Below, piece by piece: positions 26,987-40,900 of a DNA stretch of 64,000 nt. The position numbers and the translations under genes were made by a program. This stretch comes from Owenia fusiformis. Its lineage: Eukaryota > Annelida > Polychaeta > Sabellida > Oweniidae. The DNA lies in the NCBI GenBank assembly GCA_903813345.2, contig CAIIXF020000001.1:38099366-38163365 (forward strand), in the 5' to 3' direction. Positions within the stretch are counted from its first letter, which is position 1. Each line of letters starts with the position of its first letter. The notes beneath the pieces are model-generated. The model did no database searches. It had not been told where the DNA came from and saw only the letters and a program-made list of their open reading frames with translations.

Positions 26987-29900
26987 ATATTCACCTCCTC
27001 TGCAGGAGGTGGAGTAGATAATGAAGGGGTGGGTCCAAAAGACTAAGGGGAAGGCTGCTAGAGCTATATGCTTGAGATCACTGATCAGGCAATCTTTAAC
27101 TATCATGATTGGAAGTTTTCTGAACTTGTACCTTTTGAAGTCAAAGATAACCATGTCTTCATTTGACATATTCTTAGTTTATTTATATCAATTACATGAC
27201 AGCATGGATCATATTCTACAAAATATTTAGGTCTTAGGTCTTCCCATCTTGGATTGCCAACGTATGAGGCTTCCATAGTTTGAAAAACTGTAGGCGAAGA
27301 TTAGCTCTTCCCACATAACTTTGCAGTTATTTGAATATAAGGATATCATATTGTCTTGTGCTGTCTCCCTTTTCATCATATATAAGAACAGCTCAACCCT
27401 CTTTTAGCCTTTGTTAAGATTATAGCCCTATATTCCTTGAGATTGTTTACTATGTTGAAGACAAACCACAAACTACAATCCCTGTAACTTTTATGACCTC
27501 ATTTATATTCTGTAGAAAACAGGTTAAAACAAATAGGAAGTTTGACTGTTAATACGGCTAGAGTTACAGACTATTGAAGATTTATTTACAGGGGGATTTA
27601 CAAGTGAAGTGTGTGTATATTTACAATGAGGATTGAACATTTTCATGTATTGCTACAATATGTTTTAACCTCCCACTTCAAATCTGACAATCCTGGTTAT
27701 TAATTCCCTTGTCTCTCATATCTCATATTGCTTACAATGTCTCTGATAAAATTCCTAATTCTCATAAAGTTTACGCAGCAATCTGATGAATTTAGATGAT
27801 TGATTTAATTGTTTTCATTATTTGATGTTGGAGGTAGAAAATTGACATTTACTTGTCAGCATTCACTGATGATGTAAGGGTTAGGTCACTTACCTGATGG
27901 AAAAGCCTTTCAGCTTTGAAAACCTTCTTAATGTTATCTTGAAATCCAGAGAGATTTTTATAGAAAAAAGCTTATGAAAATCCATCTTTGAAGTTAGGTA
28001 TGATTACATATGGACAGGACATGTCCTTTAGAACAAAAGAACACTCAGTTTCAATATGATAATTGACATATTGCTAAATCATTGTACGAGTTCATCTGCG
28101 AGAATTACTCATCATATCTGACAGACCCTACCTGCTTTCTTGCAAACCTTTAAAATAATTTCATTTTGGTCTCAGAATTCCATGATTTCTCCTCAGTTTT
28201 ACCTGTCTTGAATATCATTACAAATAAGAATTTATTTTTCAGATTAGTAGGTACATTTTACAGTGAGAACCTGGGGATAAATCAACCTGTATCAAAATAT
28301 TTTAAAATGTGATCAACAAAACAAATGTTTGGAAGGAGATTCTAAGATTATTATTAGTTCCAGTTGTATCTGGGCTGGAAGTTTGCTAGAGGGATGATTC
28401 TTTCATGTTTTCTCACTATCTGACCTTGGTTAGCAACATGTTCTTACTAGAGTAACCTCAATGAATGGATATTCTACTATGTATTTGAGACATGGACCTA
28501 CCCCCATCTCATACATCATCCCCATTTTCATTCTGTCCCCATTCTATCCACCCTCCCTGTCTTCCCGATATTCAAACTAAAAAGTGGCTTGAAGCATCTA
28601 CATATGGAAGATGTTGGCAGTTTTTCCATTTGAAACCTTGAAATCATTTGATTGATTAAAATCAAGGAAGTAAAGTTGTAAAGGAAATGAGTTCCTGAAC
28701 ATGTGAAGACACTGATTTATTTCTATGTTGTGAAAGTAATCAATGTTAAGGGTGTAAATAATAGTATTTTCATCATCTCATCATTTCAGATTGATTATCA
28801 ATACAAAATCACAGCCAGTATCTAGTTAGTCAATGTGCGTGTCAGGGACTTTTGTGATGTGGTATAGGGAAGAGTTTGTAATCACTTTAGTGTGCTCTGA
28901 AACTCAATTAAGCCCCAGCTCTATGTTATTATGTATCAATCAGACATTCCTTACATTGGCTATAATTTGTGCAAAATAGATAGAAAGCAATTGGAAATTC
29001 TCGTAAAATTTGAAGAACTCTCGAGTAGATAAATATATCTCTTTTTCTTCATCTAATGTTGATATAAATTGATATTGTATTTTTGATACCAGGCTAGGCT
29101 ATGCAGTCTATCTTGAGTTCTGGTCAGCTGGCGCTATGAAACTAAGCTATTGCAAAAGGTAATAAGACTCTAATGCAGCATAAAATAAATGCCCATTTGT
29201 TAGCTAAAACAATACAGTTCAGAAAAGAGATATTGTGCAAAAGCTTCTCATTTTCAGATGTCTTTAATAAGCATAGACTATTGAAAATGTACGTTTTACT
29301 CTTTTTTTTATTTTCGTTTTCACTTCTTTAAAACAGAGCTAAAAAGCGAATTAGCCCTGCCCCTGTAGAGATTTTGAGGCTTGACCCCCGTATTTATAAA
29401 AGTCAAGCTAATAAGAGCCCCTTTGTCTGTTTGTAAAACCGACTCAGTCTGGGTACCAAAATTAACTACCTACAACACTCAGATATTTCATCATCTTGAT
29501 TTTTCTTGATATCACCTGATGAAGCCTCTGTGTTTAGCTGAAGGTGTTGAGACAGAGTGAAGGAGGTATGTAGATTAATTAACACAGGGAGTTTAGTGAA
29601 ACATCCAGCTCTATTGCCTGTATTACATCTTGCTCACCCTTGTTCTCTGATTAGAAATCTTGGTGTAATATCAGTGTCTGTTGTATTACAATCCAGATTT
29701 TGGTATAGTCTCCTGCATTGCTTGCTTGTGGAGTGATATGAAGGTCAGTAATAGGTTCCCCCTTTGTAAATCTTCCAGATTGGTCTTGAATCAATTCCCT
29801 TTCTCAAAGTCTGAATAGCATTTTCTATCCATCAGTATTTTGAGGTTTAGAGGAGGTGTCAAACAAGTACTTAATACAGGGCTATTTTAAGGCGGTCTAA

Positions 29901-30573
29901 AGTAACATTCACTTGTCCAGTAGAATAACATTGAAGCACCTTTTTTGATTTCGTCCCTCTCTGCTCTGTGTTAATCATATTTTGGAAGTTATATAAAAAT
30001 GATCGTGATGGAGAAGTTGAAGTTAACAGTTTTTGATTATAAGCAAACTTAGTATTATATTGGTTGGTTTTGAATATACATTTGCACAGTACTTCTGAAT
30101 GGTGGAAACCAATTTTCTATTCTAGTATAAATGATGGTTTCCCTAAAATCATTTATAGATTTTTGATTATCCTATCATTATGAAGGTTTTTTATCATGAA
30201 AGTATATGCTAAATATAAGGATTTATGGTTGTTCTTTAATAGATATTACCATCTGATCATATGGTGGACTAAACGATCATCATTTCTAACTATGAATAAT
30301 AAATTATGGATCGAAATCTTGAACAGGGATTAAAGGGCGCTGTGTTATAAATGAGATTTATTATAGAATCGTGATTACTAAGAAGATATTTCCCAATCTG
30401 TATCATCAACTACTCTGCCCGGAAATGAAGATAAAACGTGGTTTCCTTGGTAAACTCACTGCTGAGATAACCTCAAATTAGTGCAGTGAAATACTACTGC
30501 AGCATGGAAATTGTTTTTATATGTCCCTGAATGATATGGAATACACGTTCTTGGTTTTATTTCTGTCTAGTGT
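26987..30573. other. Gene-poor stretch
   Basis: AT-rich with no exon, tRNA or delimitable repeat that I can support. Confidence 0.55.
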
Positions 30574-30757
30574 CAGGCCCGTAGCCAGGGGGGTGGGTTT
30601 GAAGCCCCCCTGGCTCAAAATCATGCAGTTTTTCACCAATCTGAGCACTTTTTAAGTGATTTTGGCCATTTTTGAACTACAATTGTCACAAGTGAACCCC
30701 CCCTGGAATTTTTCAAAAAGTGAACCCTCCCTTGGCAAATCCTGGCTTTGGGTCTGA
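30574..30757 (+). mobile_element. 'GTAGCCAGG' inverted-repeat element, copy
   Basis: Starts CAGGCCCGTAGCCAGG and ends CCTGGCTTTGGGTCTGA, an imperfect inverted pair. The inside includes ATCATGCAGTTTTTCACCA and C-rich or G-rich subterminal blocks. It matches 37238-37424 in the opposite orientation and 48879-49020 in the same orientation. About 180 bp, non-coding. Confidence 0.8.
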
Positions 30758-31515
30758 GTGTGTAGTCGTTCATCTTTTAGAATGATAAACTTTGGTTTTA
30801 GACTCTCCTTATACAGTTATAGATTTTATTAAACATGTAAAATGTTCTTATATTTGCTAAGTCAATGTAGAGAAATTAAGCTCAGCTGTCACATACATAT
30901 GTGAACAAATAGATTACGATTATTCTGAGCCACATATTGTTTCACATTAATGCAATCTTTGTAAATTATTATCGATATTTGCAAAAGATATGAAATAGAA
31001 TTGCTAGGAGTTTTTAGTTTGTTTGTGTTGAATACAATTAAAATATTAAACCATTTTTTCTCACGGTCTGGTGATTCTAATTTATTTGATTGTACTTAAA
31101 CCCATTTGTTTACATAATCCTTATAATATTTCCAATTATCTCAATACAGATGATAACATTTGAGGCAAATAATCTCTCTTCGGGATTTAATTGTGCACAA
31201 AAAAATATAAATCATCATCAGTTTCATTGTAAGAATGTTAGTGTGCTTGTAACAGTCATTCCGAACAGGCTACACAATAATATACCTGGGCCAAATAACT
31301 AAATGAAATTACACGAACATGTATGTTTTACAGTTTTTAAGGCATTTTTACTATTCTTTTATGACCTGTGTAATCCTGGGACTAAGTCTTAAAAGGTTGG
31401 AGGCTGGTATTTGTAATTAGATGAAACTCTCTTTTAAGGTGATAACTATTAAAAAGGGTATGGGAGCATTTAAGAAGGATTGGCAAGCATAGATTCCATA
31501 TTTGCAGTTAAGAGC

Positions 31516-31848
31516 TACCCTTTGCATTCGTTTGACTTCACTTCTTAAAAGAGAGCTTCGTCTTCACTCTTTCAAACTAAAATAAACCTGTGAACTCACC
31601 GCACCAATCAGTGTTCGTCGGCCAAATTTGACCGACGTTCTATATATGGTTATTCCTTCTGACGTCATTGTTGAGCCCGAAATTCAAGCTCGCCGATTGG
31701 TGGAAGAAAGGTCAGCGCATAAGTCAAAAGTGATTTATTACCCAAACTCAAACTGTCACCGGTACCCATCGTGGGGGCGGGTCCACTAAACTGTAATATG
31801 GTCTCTACTAGGCAGAGTGTAGTTTAACTAGACTCTGCACGCAGGGTA
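31516..31848 (+). mobile_element. Mutator-like MITE with perfect 9-bp target duplication, copy 1
   Basis: Begins TACCCTTTGCATTCG and ends CTGCACGCAGGGTA. The flanking 9-mers GTTAAGAGC at 31507-31515 and 31849-31857 are identical, direct evidence of insertion. Nine-base duplications are typical of Mutator-like elements. The copy at 32174 is nearly identical apart from an internal segment of about 55 bp that is absent here. It carries a TGACGTCA (CRE-like) site near 31659. Confidence 0.9.
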
Positions 31849-32173
31849 GTTAAGAGCAATATTCAGACATTAAAATGCTAATCTTAATAGTCATTTGTAG
31901 ATACTACATAGTTATTCAGAGAATATTTGTAATTTTCTTCCAATAATCTATATCTCCAGTAAATCAGGCCACGGTTAAATCTCTCATTCTTTGATTCAAA
32001 AGTCAAAGCTTTGTCCTGTTGTCAATGACTTGGGCATTAGAATATCACATGCATAATTACCACTCCAATCTTACAGAAGGAGAATGATTAGGGGCCTACA
32101 TAAAACATTGATTATGGTAAATGAATTGTTAGTTTTTCAGCTTTGGAATACCAAGTGCCTGTAAACAAAGAAA

Positions 32174-32552
32174 TACCCTTTGCATTCGTTTGACTTCACT
32201 TCTTAAAAGAGAGCTTCGTCTTCACTCTTTCAAACTAAAATAAACCTGTGAACTCACCGCGCCAATCAGTGTTCGTCGGCCAAATTTGACCGACGTTCTA
32301 TATATATGGTCATTCCTTCTGACGTCATCGTTGAGCCCGGAATTGACCAATGACATGCGCATATTTAATAGCATGCATTTGGCCTATGTTTCTTCAAGCT
32401 CGCTGATTGATGAAAGAAAGGTCAGCGCGTTGGTCAGAAGTGATTTGTTACCCAAACTGTCACCGGTACCCGTCGTGGGGGCAGGGCTACTAAACTGTAA
32501 TATGGTCTCTTCTAGGCAGAGTGTAGTTTAACTAGACTCTGCACACAGGGTA
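32174..32552 (+). mobile_element. Mutator-like MITE with perfect 9-bp target duplication, copy 2
   Basis: Same family and orientation as 31516-31848, flanked by ACAAAGAAA at 32165-32173 and 32553-32561. It is longer through an internal segment around 32343-32390. The short open frame across it is not a gene. The different target sites show that the two copies inserted independently rather than by segmental duplication. Confidence 0.9.
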
Positions 32553-32561
32553 ACAAAGAAA

Positions 32562-33390
32562 TGAATGACAAAACTGACTCTGGTCTAACCATTAAAATAA
32601 TTCACAAAATATGAGAGAAGTAATTGCTACATTCCTAATTTGATGCAGTTTGCTATGGTTACAGTCAATTGTTTTCTTGATTATGTTAACAAAAAGAAAT
32701 TCATCTGATATGCAATTTCTAAATGAGCTGGATAGTCCTGTCAATACAAAAGTACATCTCTGCAAAACAATTATTTCAATTGAATCGGTTTAATTGCGAG
32801 CAAAAAGTCAATTTTGAGGAAAATTCTGATACTTTATTGACTTTTCTGTCTGTGATCAATATCTTTGTTTGCTTAATTTTCATGTTGTATATCCAATTGT
32901 TTCTCTTCGTGTTAACCCTATTAAAAATATTATGAGGAATTTATTGAAAATTGCTACACAGTTTAAAAATTGTATACTTGTTTCTATTGCTTTGTGACAA
33001 TGATGAAATCGGTATATGCCTTTTTTAAGTCTGGATTAATTACACCATTTTAATAAGTACCAATTATAGAATTATATCTGGGATATGTACATGAAGAGTA
33101 AACTTGCATTAATGGATGATCAAATGGCTTTTAGCATATTTCTCAAAGAAACAATGAAGATGCAATTAACTCATTTGTTGTGAGTAGATTTGGAATATTG
33201 GAATGTTTTTTAAACAAGTATCTCAGGGCAATGATTTATGTGTTTCAATGCCTTTAATAATTCATACCTAAACTGCAGTCTATTTAATTTGAACTCTCGT
33301 GGCTTATTGATATGGAATGGTACACAAGTTTCCTTCATACTTTGCTAGATGTTAGTGCCTTATTTATTTATTTTAAATATTTTTTCATTA
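32562..33390. other. Gene-poor stretch
   Basis: AT-rich; a 70-codon open frame at 32723-32935 is Leu/Phe/Ile-rich, as expected by chance in such sequence. Nothing supportable. Confidence 0.5.
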
Positions 33391-33505
33391 TGTCATCACC
33401 ACAAGTGGTGACATATTGTTATAGTTTCCAATTTTTTGTTGTGTTCTGCATCTGTAACAAATGGTAGGTGGTGACATTTTGCATGTTGATGCCTTGATTT
33501 ATAAT
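33391..33505 (+). mobile_element. Short relative of the composite hairpin element
   Basis: Starts with the hairpin TGTCATCACC-aca-AGTGGTGACA, then ATTGTTATAGTTTCCAA and CTGTAACAAATG, then GGTGGTGACATTTTGCATG and TGATGCCTTG. It is collinear with the reverse complement of both ends of 13612-15467 and their left flank, but lacks the minisatellite and the GC-rich tandem. So it is either an internally deleted copy or the ancestral state before array growth. Confidence 0.75.
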
Positions 33506-36500
33506 TTTATTACCAAAGGCTTCAACATTTGTTTCAAATTATTTTTGAATCTTAGCTTTGGAGATTTGTGTAATAATAACCTAATTTATTGAACAACTTT
33601 TCAATATAAAACGTCTTAATTTGTTTTAAATATTACATCAAAGGTTTGAGATTTGTATGTTAAAGTGATTTATGATAGCAATGATGTAGGTATTGATGGT
33701 GATGACAGTAGGTTATTTGAACTGATTAGAACTATGATTGAGTAATTGAAATGTGATATCATTCTATTTATTCAAGTTTATTAGTTTGTCTTTGAACAAA
33801 GCATGTTTTACCTTACAGATCCAGCATAATATTTGATCAGCGAAAATCGAAATAAATCCAATTTGCAATTTGGTTGTTTTAAGATCAATACACTGTCACT
33901 CCAGTGCTTTTGAATTATGGTATAATTATAACATAGCAAAAAGAAAATATATGATATATGATTTCTCCTTCATGAAATATGATTGGAATTACCTCAAAAA
34001 TCATCTTGAAAAATTCATGGTCATATTTACTACATTAATCTGAACCCATGTAAACATAAATTAATGATGTAAATTGGTTTTGTTATTTATAACGTATACT
34101 GATTTTCTGCAATGGCATATTCTTAATAATAAACATCAACTGTATATTCCATGGTTAGGTATATCTGTCACTTGATATCATACATATTGTATTTACTTCT
34201 TCCACTCATACAAATTACTTTAAACTTTAAAAAAATGAAAAGTGTTTGTATTTTCCTTCTTATTTGGATTTACAAGATGGTTTCTCTCAAGAAGATGTAA
34301 TTGGATAACATTAGAGAAATGAACAACAGTAAATTCTCATGAGAGAGATAATATGTGTTGACTGTGCCATATAATAAATATAGATAATCTTATTGAGCTG
34401 TAGAGCTAGCCTCATAAACAGAGCTTAATGAAATAGCCTGCCTTGCACAATTCTGTTGATATAATTACCAAATTGAATTATAGGCCACAGATTTAGCCCC
34501 ACATAATTCTTGTAGCAGTTCGACATTATTTCTACAAAGACTTTAGATTCCAATTGTTCTCAATTGTTCTGGGTGGTTCTTTTTAAGCTGAGCTGTTGAT
34601 GTTTTAACTGTAGATAAATACTTTTGGGAGGTTGAAATGGAAATAGAGATTATCTTCTTACTCTAGTTTAGAGTCAGTACATAGGGTACATTTAACCCTT
34701 CACAAGAGCTTCAAAGCTGTCTATACTCTTTAAATTATAAATAATTCTTTGATTTAGCCAACCAGAATAGTCAGAACATCATATTCCATTTTCTCCAACA
34801 AGGAGGTAACATTGATGCTCATACAAACTCCTTTGAAAGACCACAAAGCAACAACATTAGAGTGTGATGAGATGAGCATTAAAAAGTAAGAGGGGTGTAT
34901 GACTAACTGATGAGAATCAGGGTAAGCATGTCTGCATACCTGTATGTTTATGAGTAACAGGCCCAGGTGAAGTTCCTGTTGTTAATTATGATGGGGTCTG
35001 GTTCTATATCTTAAGTTCAAGGAAACTGTCATTTTAGCATTTTTCTTGAAAGGGTTATTCAACATTTATTTAACTCATCATCCCCGGAATATCACGTTTA
35101 GCACATATTCATAAACTTCTGAAAAATTATTGGAATGTTGCTGACTTGTTGTGGATTTGAGTTCAAATTTGAGTAACTATTTTGCCCTTTACTTAATAAT
35201 ATAAGTTAACCAAAGTGATACCAGTAGTCAGTGATATTGTCAGTTAAGTGTGCCAAATATTCAACCTAGTTATTTCAGACAAGTTTGAAAATCTTATGGT
35301 TGAGACCAGTTATATACTCGGAATCCTCCACATCTCTCTTAGTAGGATCCTGTGAGATCTCGACTCAAATGTACTTTTCATGGACCTCTTTGGGAATTAA
35401 ATTGTGAAATAAATGTTACCGGTGATCATATGCTTATAAATGTACGGTGTGTGATAAGTGCAACAAGCAAATTTTCTAATATCAAGTCGCTTGTCATCTT
35501 TCCTTTTATCGTGGATACAGTCTTCTTTTATCCCGAAGAAATGATGAAACTAATGAAATGACATCAAGGAAACATCCCCTAGGCTAATACTATTATGTTC
35601 ATTTGAGTGTTCAAGCTTCTTGAAGCAAATTCCATCTCAAATAGTCAGCTCTAGAAAATCTCCAAAGACAACATGTCATTTAATTACAAAGACACATAAT
35701 TATGGAAATAGTATTGATTTCACTTTGACCTACCATTTCGCCAGTAATTCTGATTTCTAATATCTCTTCATGCAATGTCACCATGGGAGAATTGAATGAA
35801 CTCCAATATTGACTTGCGTGAAGATGTTTCTCTGTACCTTATAATTCTACAGTATAGTACTGAGAATTGTACATTTACATATGGTATACACAAGAAAGGC
35901 TACATCTATTGGTTGGTTAATATCAGGGAGATCCTTTCTAATAACACGATTATGCAGTTTTACTCTTTGTAAGAGTGGTCATCTTTGTCTCACTCTACAG
36001 TAACTGATGAACCCTTAAGTTTCAAAGCTGATTCTAAAGAACTGTCATTCCTCAAACATTCTGATACTCATCACATCTTTCTGCCTTCAACTACAAATAT
36101 AGAAAGAAGCTGTGTAGAATTCCCACGATGTCCCTCAAAGATTGTTCTCAATATACATGTAAACATAGTACTTTGCTAAACTCTGATTTGTTGAATGTCA
36201 AATTTAATAAGTCCGAGAGGATAACGTGATAAGGGTAACATGATTAGGATCTGTCATTGTCATGTTAAGTTCACTGAATTTCAAGTTATCCAAATCTGTT
36301 AAAATTTGTTGATTGGCCCTTTTCTGTCCTTATACCCTTAAATGGTTTGCTTTGTGTTTTATATGGTCTTTTGGGTGTGTATGGGGGACCCAGGTGCTGT
36401 CCCCACATGAATAACCCTTCAGTGTCTCTTCTTAATCTCCATCTTATCTTGAGACATTGATTTTTCTGCTACAGCCATTTAGTAATGCATTGTTAACAAG

Positions 36501-37237
36501 CCATAAGAACTCTTCAAGGCTCACAATGCAATAAAATCACCAGAATGTCTCTTTGCCAATTGAGTGGAATAGGTGCATTAAACATTTACTCAGTACTGTG
36601 CTTTGACAATGATTTTCATCACATTATTAGAGACATAATTGTATTTGTTTAACCATACTCTGAAGTTTATGAAATTACTGTGAAATATGTTCAGTTCACA
36701 TATCTCGGATTTCTTAAATGAATTCACTATTTATCTATTGATGTAAAAAACATAAATCAATTAATTTGTCTCATACAAAAGTGATTCATCCTTCTTTATT
36801 TGTTTGGGCATTTCAAATTTCCAAAGAAGCAAAGATACTTCTGGAAATCCAATTGTAGCATCCTTGTTCAAAGGACTAAATTAGAAAGAAGTGAAATACC
36901 CTTGGACCGAGGATGCAATTGTAGCATGTAAGAAAAATGTGTGGCATTTTCAAAACGATAGACTTACCTTTGACTAGCTATTTAAATGAACACAAAAATA
37001 ACATAATAAAAATGCCAAATTTAATATTTTTGTATCCTTGCAAAATTAGCATGTGACCATGGACAGATATCATAATATTGTAGATGAACAAATTGTGCAT
37101 TTGGTTTCTAGCATTGCATGTTTAGTTGGCAGATAGTATCTAAATGGGAAGCAGTTCCTAAACATCACAAAGTTCATAAATGATTGAAATACAGTATACC
37201 CACAGTTCATAGCATATGTATGTCATCCATGTAAAAG
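33506..37237. other. Gene-poor stretch
   Basis: AT-rich. Around 34690-34790 a segment (ACAAGAGCTTCAAAGCTGTC and following) is loosely similar to 43455-43525, possibly an old dispersed repeat. No exon can be supported; the 69-codon frame at 35352-35561 has no recognisable motif. Confidence 0.5.
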
Positions 37238-37424
37238 CAGGCCCATAGCCAGGATTTGCCAAGGGGGGAGTTCAGTTTTCAAAAATTTCCAGGGGGGGTT
37301 CACAATTGACAATAATGGCCCAAATATGGCTAAAATCACTTGAGAAATGCTCAAAATGGTGAAAAACTGCATGATTTTGGGCTAGGGGGGGGGGACCCTG
37401 CGAACTCCCCCTGGCTACTGGCCT
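37238..37424 (-). mobile_element. 'GTAGCCAGG' inverted-repeat element, copy
   Basis: Starts CAGGCCCATAGCCAGG and ends CTGGCTACTGGCCTA. Its reverse complement follows the copy at 30574-30757 closely (GCATGATTTTGG, GGGGGGTTCACAATT). No clear target duplication was seen. Confidence 0.8.
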
Positions 37425-37846
37425 AAAAAGGTTGTCCTTTTCTAATGAAAAGTGAAGGACATTTCATAAAATGAACTTATCCTGAGTCTCAGAGAGGTTA
37501 GGAGTAATACAAAATGTTATGTTTTATAATCAAAATCAAACTCTTATAGAGTAATGTAAAGGTGAACTATGAGTGTAGGTTGAATGAACATGATGAGGTG
37601 TCTCACTCAGAAAATCAGGATTGTGTTGAACTAATAGCTGTAGATCATGCAACATGTCTCTTATATAGCTGACATTCTTCTTCACTATATCTTTCCCAAC
37701 CTTCAAAGTCATGTTAAGATCATTTGAAATGTTGAGATCAAAGTATTTACAATTGAGAATTTGAGTTTGAAATCCATCTATTTGTCATTTGTTGAGGCAG
37801 TTTTTGCTCTGTTTGTACAAGTTACATTTGGAAATGTCATTACTTT

Positions 37847-37915
37847 GGAGTATCTTATGAGTTTACCCTGGAATATCTTATGAGTTTTCCCTGGAATATC
37901 TTATGAGTTTACCCT
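37847..37915 (+). repeat. 23-bp tandem repeat, 3 copies
   Basis: The unit GGAATATCTTATGAGTTTAC plus CCT repeats three times with two substitutions. Confidence 0.95.
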
Positions 37916-40900
37916 GATCCCTATCAGATAACCCTCTTACTACTACAAATGGTTTCATAGTTAGATCTTGTCAGCATTACCATCAACTAATATTATCAAG
38001 TAATAAGTCAGAGGGTAGCATGACTAGCTGATGGAAATTTACTGACGGAAGCATAAAATTTGATACCTTTGAGCCATGGGTTCACTTTTAGTAGCCATGG
38101 TAATGAATTCAAAACAGCCTTGAACATATACTCAAAGTATGAAATATATGGAACACATTATAAATCACAAAACCGAAGTGTAGCTTTCATGGCCTTTTCT
38201 GGAAATTAGAATTTGAATGTTTAGAATTTAAATGTTACTTATGTGTGTCAGATGCCATAACATTCGGATATACAATTTGTATTTCAAAATATGAATTTCC
38301 TCATATCATTTTTGATTCAGGAGAACCAATATTTATCAGGATATTATTTTTCAAAATATCATGAAATATGATTTCTGATTTTAACAATGTAGTGATTTTC
38401 GCAAATTAGGTTTGAAATGATGAATGGAGGTTCTTGGTACACTTTTTAGTTCAGACCAAGGTGATCTTTGGAAATCAGCAAAGCCATCAGTCAACAGTCT
38501 TGTTACATTAACAAATTGCTGACATGTTAAAAAACTTCATGCTCAGAATCTTTGAAACAGAACAAGTTTTTAGCAGCCATAACATCAGTTCTTATAAAGT
38601 AAGGGTTCAGTTATAATGAGTTCAGGCTTAAAGAGGATGCAGAAAACTTAGAGCCAGTCTGTCAACATGCATCTTTTAAGATGCCATATAGTTGTATGAG
38701 TGTTGATGTTTAGAAGTTATTTCTAAATAACTATTATATGGTCAATTGATTTCTGAAAGATTTGATTTCATAACAGTTTTAGTTCTGATGTTCTTGTAAT
38801 ATACAGTATGGTGTTATTGTGTTTTTCTTGTAAGGTATTGAGTCCTTGTAACGTATAGAGTTCTTGTGAGGATGGTATTCTTGTTTGGTTATTATTTCAT
38901 TAGCATTGTTTGGATAAGTAATGTTTTAAATGATATAAAGATAGGGTTTATGATTGTTGCTAGGTATATTGTTCTAAACAAATATTACTTGCATGTACGT
39001 GTATGATATGTCTACTAAAATGTACTTTAATATTTCGTGACGCTATGTATATAGTGCTAGATTCATGAGATTATTAATTCACCAAGACTACCACTCAATT
39101 TTATGTTTTGTCACAATTTGTTTTATAACACTGGAATGAATGTGGGTAGTATAGTAGATGAAACATTGTATCCCCCTCCAACCCTTTCCCATATCCCTAG
39201 TATATATCATAACTTGATGTGACCTCCCAAAGCTTTATGACCTGCTTATATTTATTCATATCCGTAGACGGTATCCCATCTATACTCCTCCATACATCTC
39301 ACAAACGATCTTAAACCTTTCTCCTACCATAAATATTGCTACCAAAATTAAGTAGATTCTTGAAACAAAAGAAAAAAATACACAAAGGACTATTTACATA
39401 TTACCAGAAGGATTTACATCATGAGGAGGACAGACAGCTGACGTCAACAAACGAAACAAAAAACTAATTTTCGATTTTTGTGTAATTTCAATAAAGAAAA
39501 AATAAATCTCATGATAAACTTATATTCTTCTTCAGTCACTGTTTTTGTAAAAGGAATATGGTTATAATCCAGATGCTTAAATACCAATGTAAGGTTTCAA
39601 TTAAATCTCCCCTTATATATCTCAGATATTCTGATGTTTTTGTTGAACAGTAATTTTGACCTTAAAAGAGATTAGAAAACATCATTTGAGAAGAGCCCCT
39701 GTGTATATTTGATCTGCTGCATAGCATGTTCGATGAAACCCGATTCCTGGGCCAGATACCCAGATCACTCAAGTGTCTGTGGTTTCGAGTCCAAATTCTT
39801 TTTAACCAGTTTTTTGTACCATAAGGCCTAGTTACCCAGGGTTCAGCTTTAATCTGAAGCACTTGGTTCTATTATGTCAATTGTTGCCATATTTCAACTG
39901 AATTTTCAATCGTTCAACTTGTTTTACTATTCATGGTCTGTTTGTGTAAAAGCCTCAGAGAGATTGCAAAAGAAATCAGATCTAGTATAGTAGAATTTGA
40001 TAAATGCTTATCACTAACCAGGAAACTTCTAAGCTGTGGATGTGCAAAGTCCATTTAATTAGTTGCAATAATATCATCAAGGCTGATGCATTGGCAAATA
40101 TCCTTCAGTGGTTACCGTGGAGATGTAGCAGAGTAAATGCAGTTGCCAGGCAACTGTTCTACTGCATGCAAGACTGAAATATTATCTCATAAAGAATTGG
40201 GCTTATCTATCACCTTTGTCCAAATCCTAAGTCCCTGTGCTGTTATGCTTGTTTATATAAAACAATATTCAAGGGGATTTAATCTGAAATCACAAGGGGG
40301 CTAACATTTATGTAATTTTCTTATCAGTAGGCCAACAAAAAAATAATCAACCTTTTTTGTCAAAAAAATCCCCCTGAGCTCTGGGTTGTGGATCAATTTG
40401 GTAAAATACAATGTTTAGAAATACATATGTAAAATGAAACAACCAATCTCAAAGATGTTTTCTTTCCTCTTATACATTATTACTTCTTATTGACCACATA
40501 AGTAAAAGATTTTAAGGTCAGATAGTTTAACAAGACCTATCTGTATTTTACTGCCCAAGGATGGTTTTATACCCTCATTATATTAGTACACAGCTGTTTT
40601 TGGTATAACTGTATTGCAGTGCTGTCTGTTTGCTTCATTCAAATCTCAAAAGTCATAAAACATAACAATGAAATAACGATTGATTTTATGAAATCAAATT
40701 AAACCAAATGTTCCAAGAAGATAAAATTACATATGGTCTGCGTCATCAGGAGAATCTATTTTCAAGTTTTGAAATGATAAATCCATGAACTATAACTGTT
40801 TATTTAGTGTTTTGCAGATTTTAGAGTGAAGTTTCAGGAGAGATTTTGGGTTCCATAGGCCAAAGGGGTACAGGTTTGTATTGAGGTTACCAGACAGCTT

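Noticed and set aside
31507-32561. Interpretation of the twin copies as a segmental tandem duplication
   Set aside because: Each copy has its own perfect 9-bp flanking duplication of a different sequence, which points to two insertions.
39700-39860. tRNA-like B-box string GTTTCGAGTCC
   Set aside because: No A box at the right distance and no cloverleaf could be drawn; not a tRNA, and a tRNA-derived SINE is unproven.
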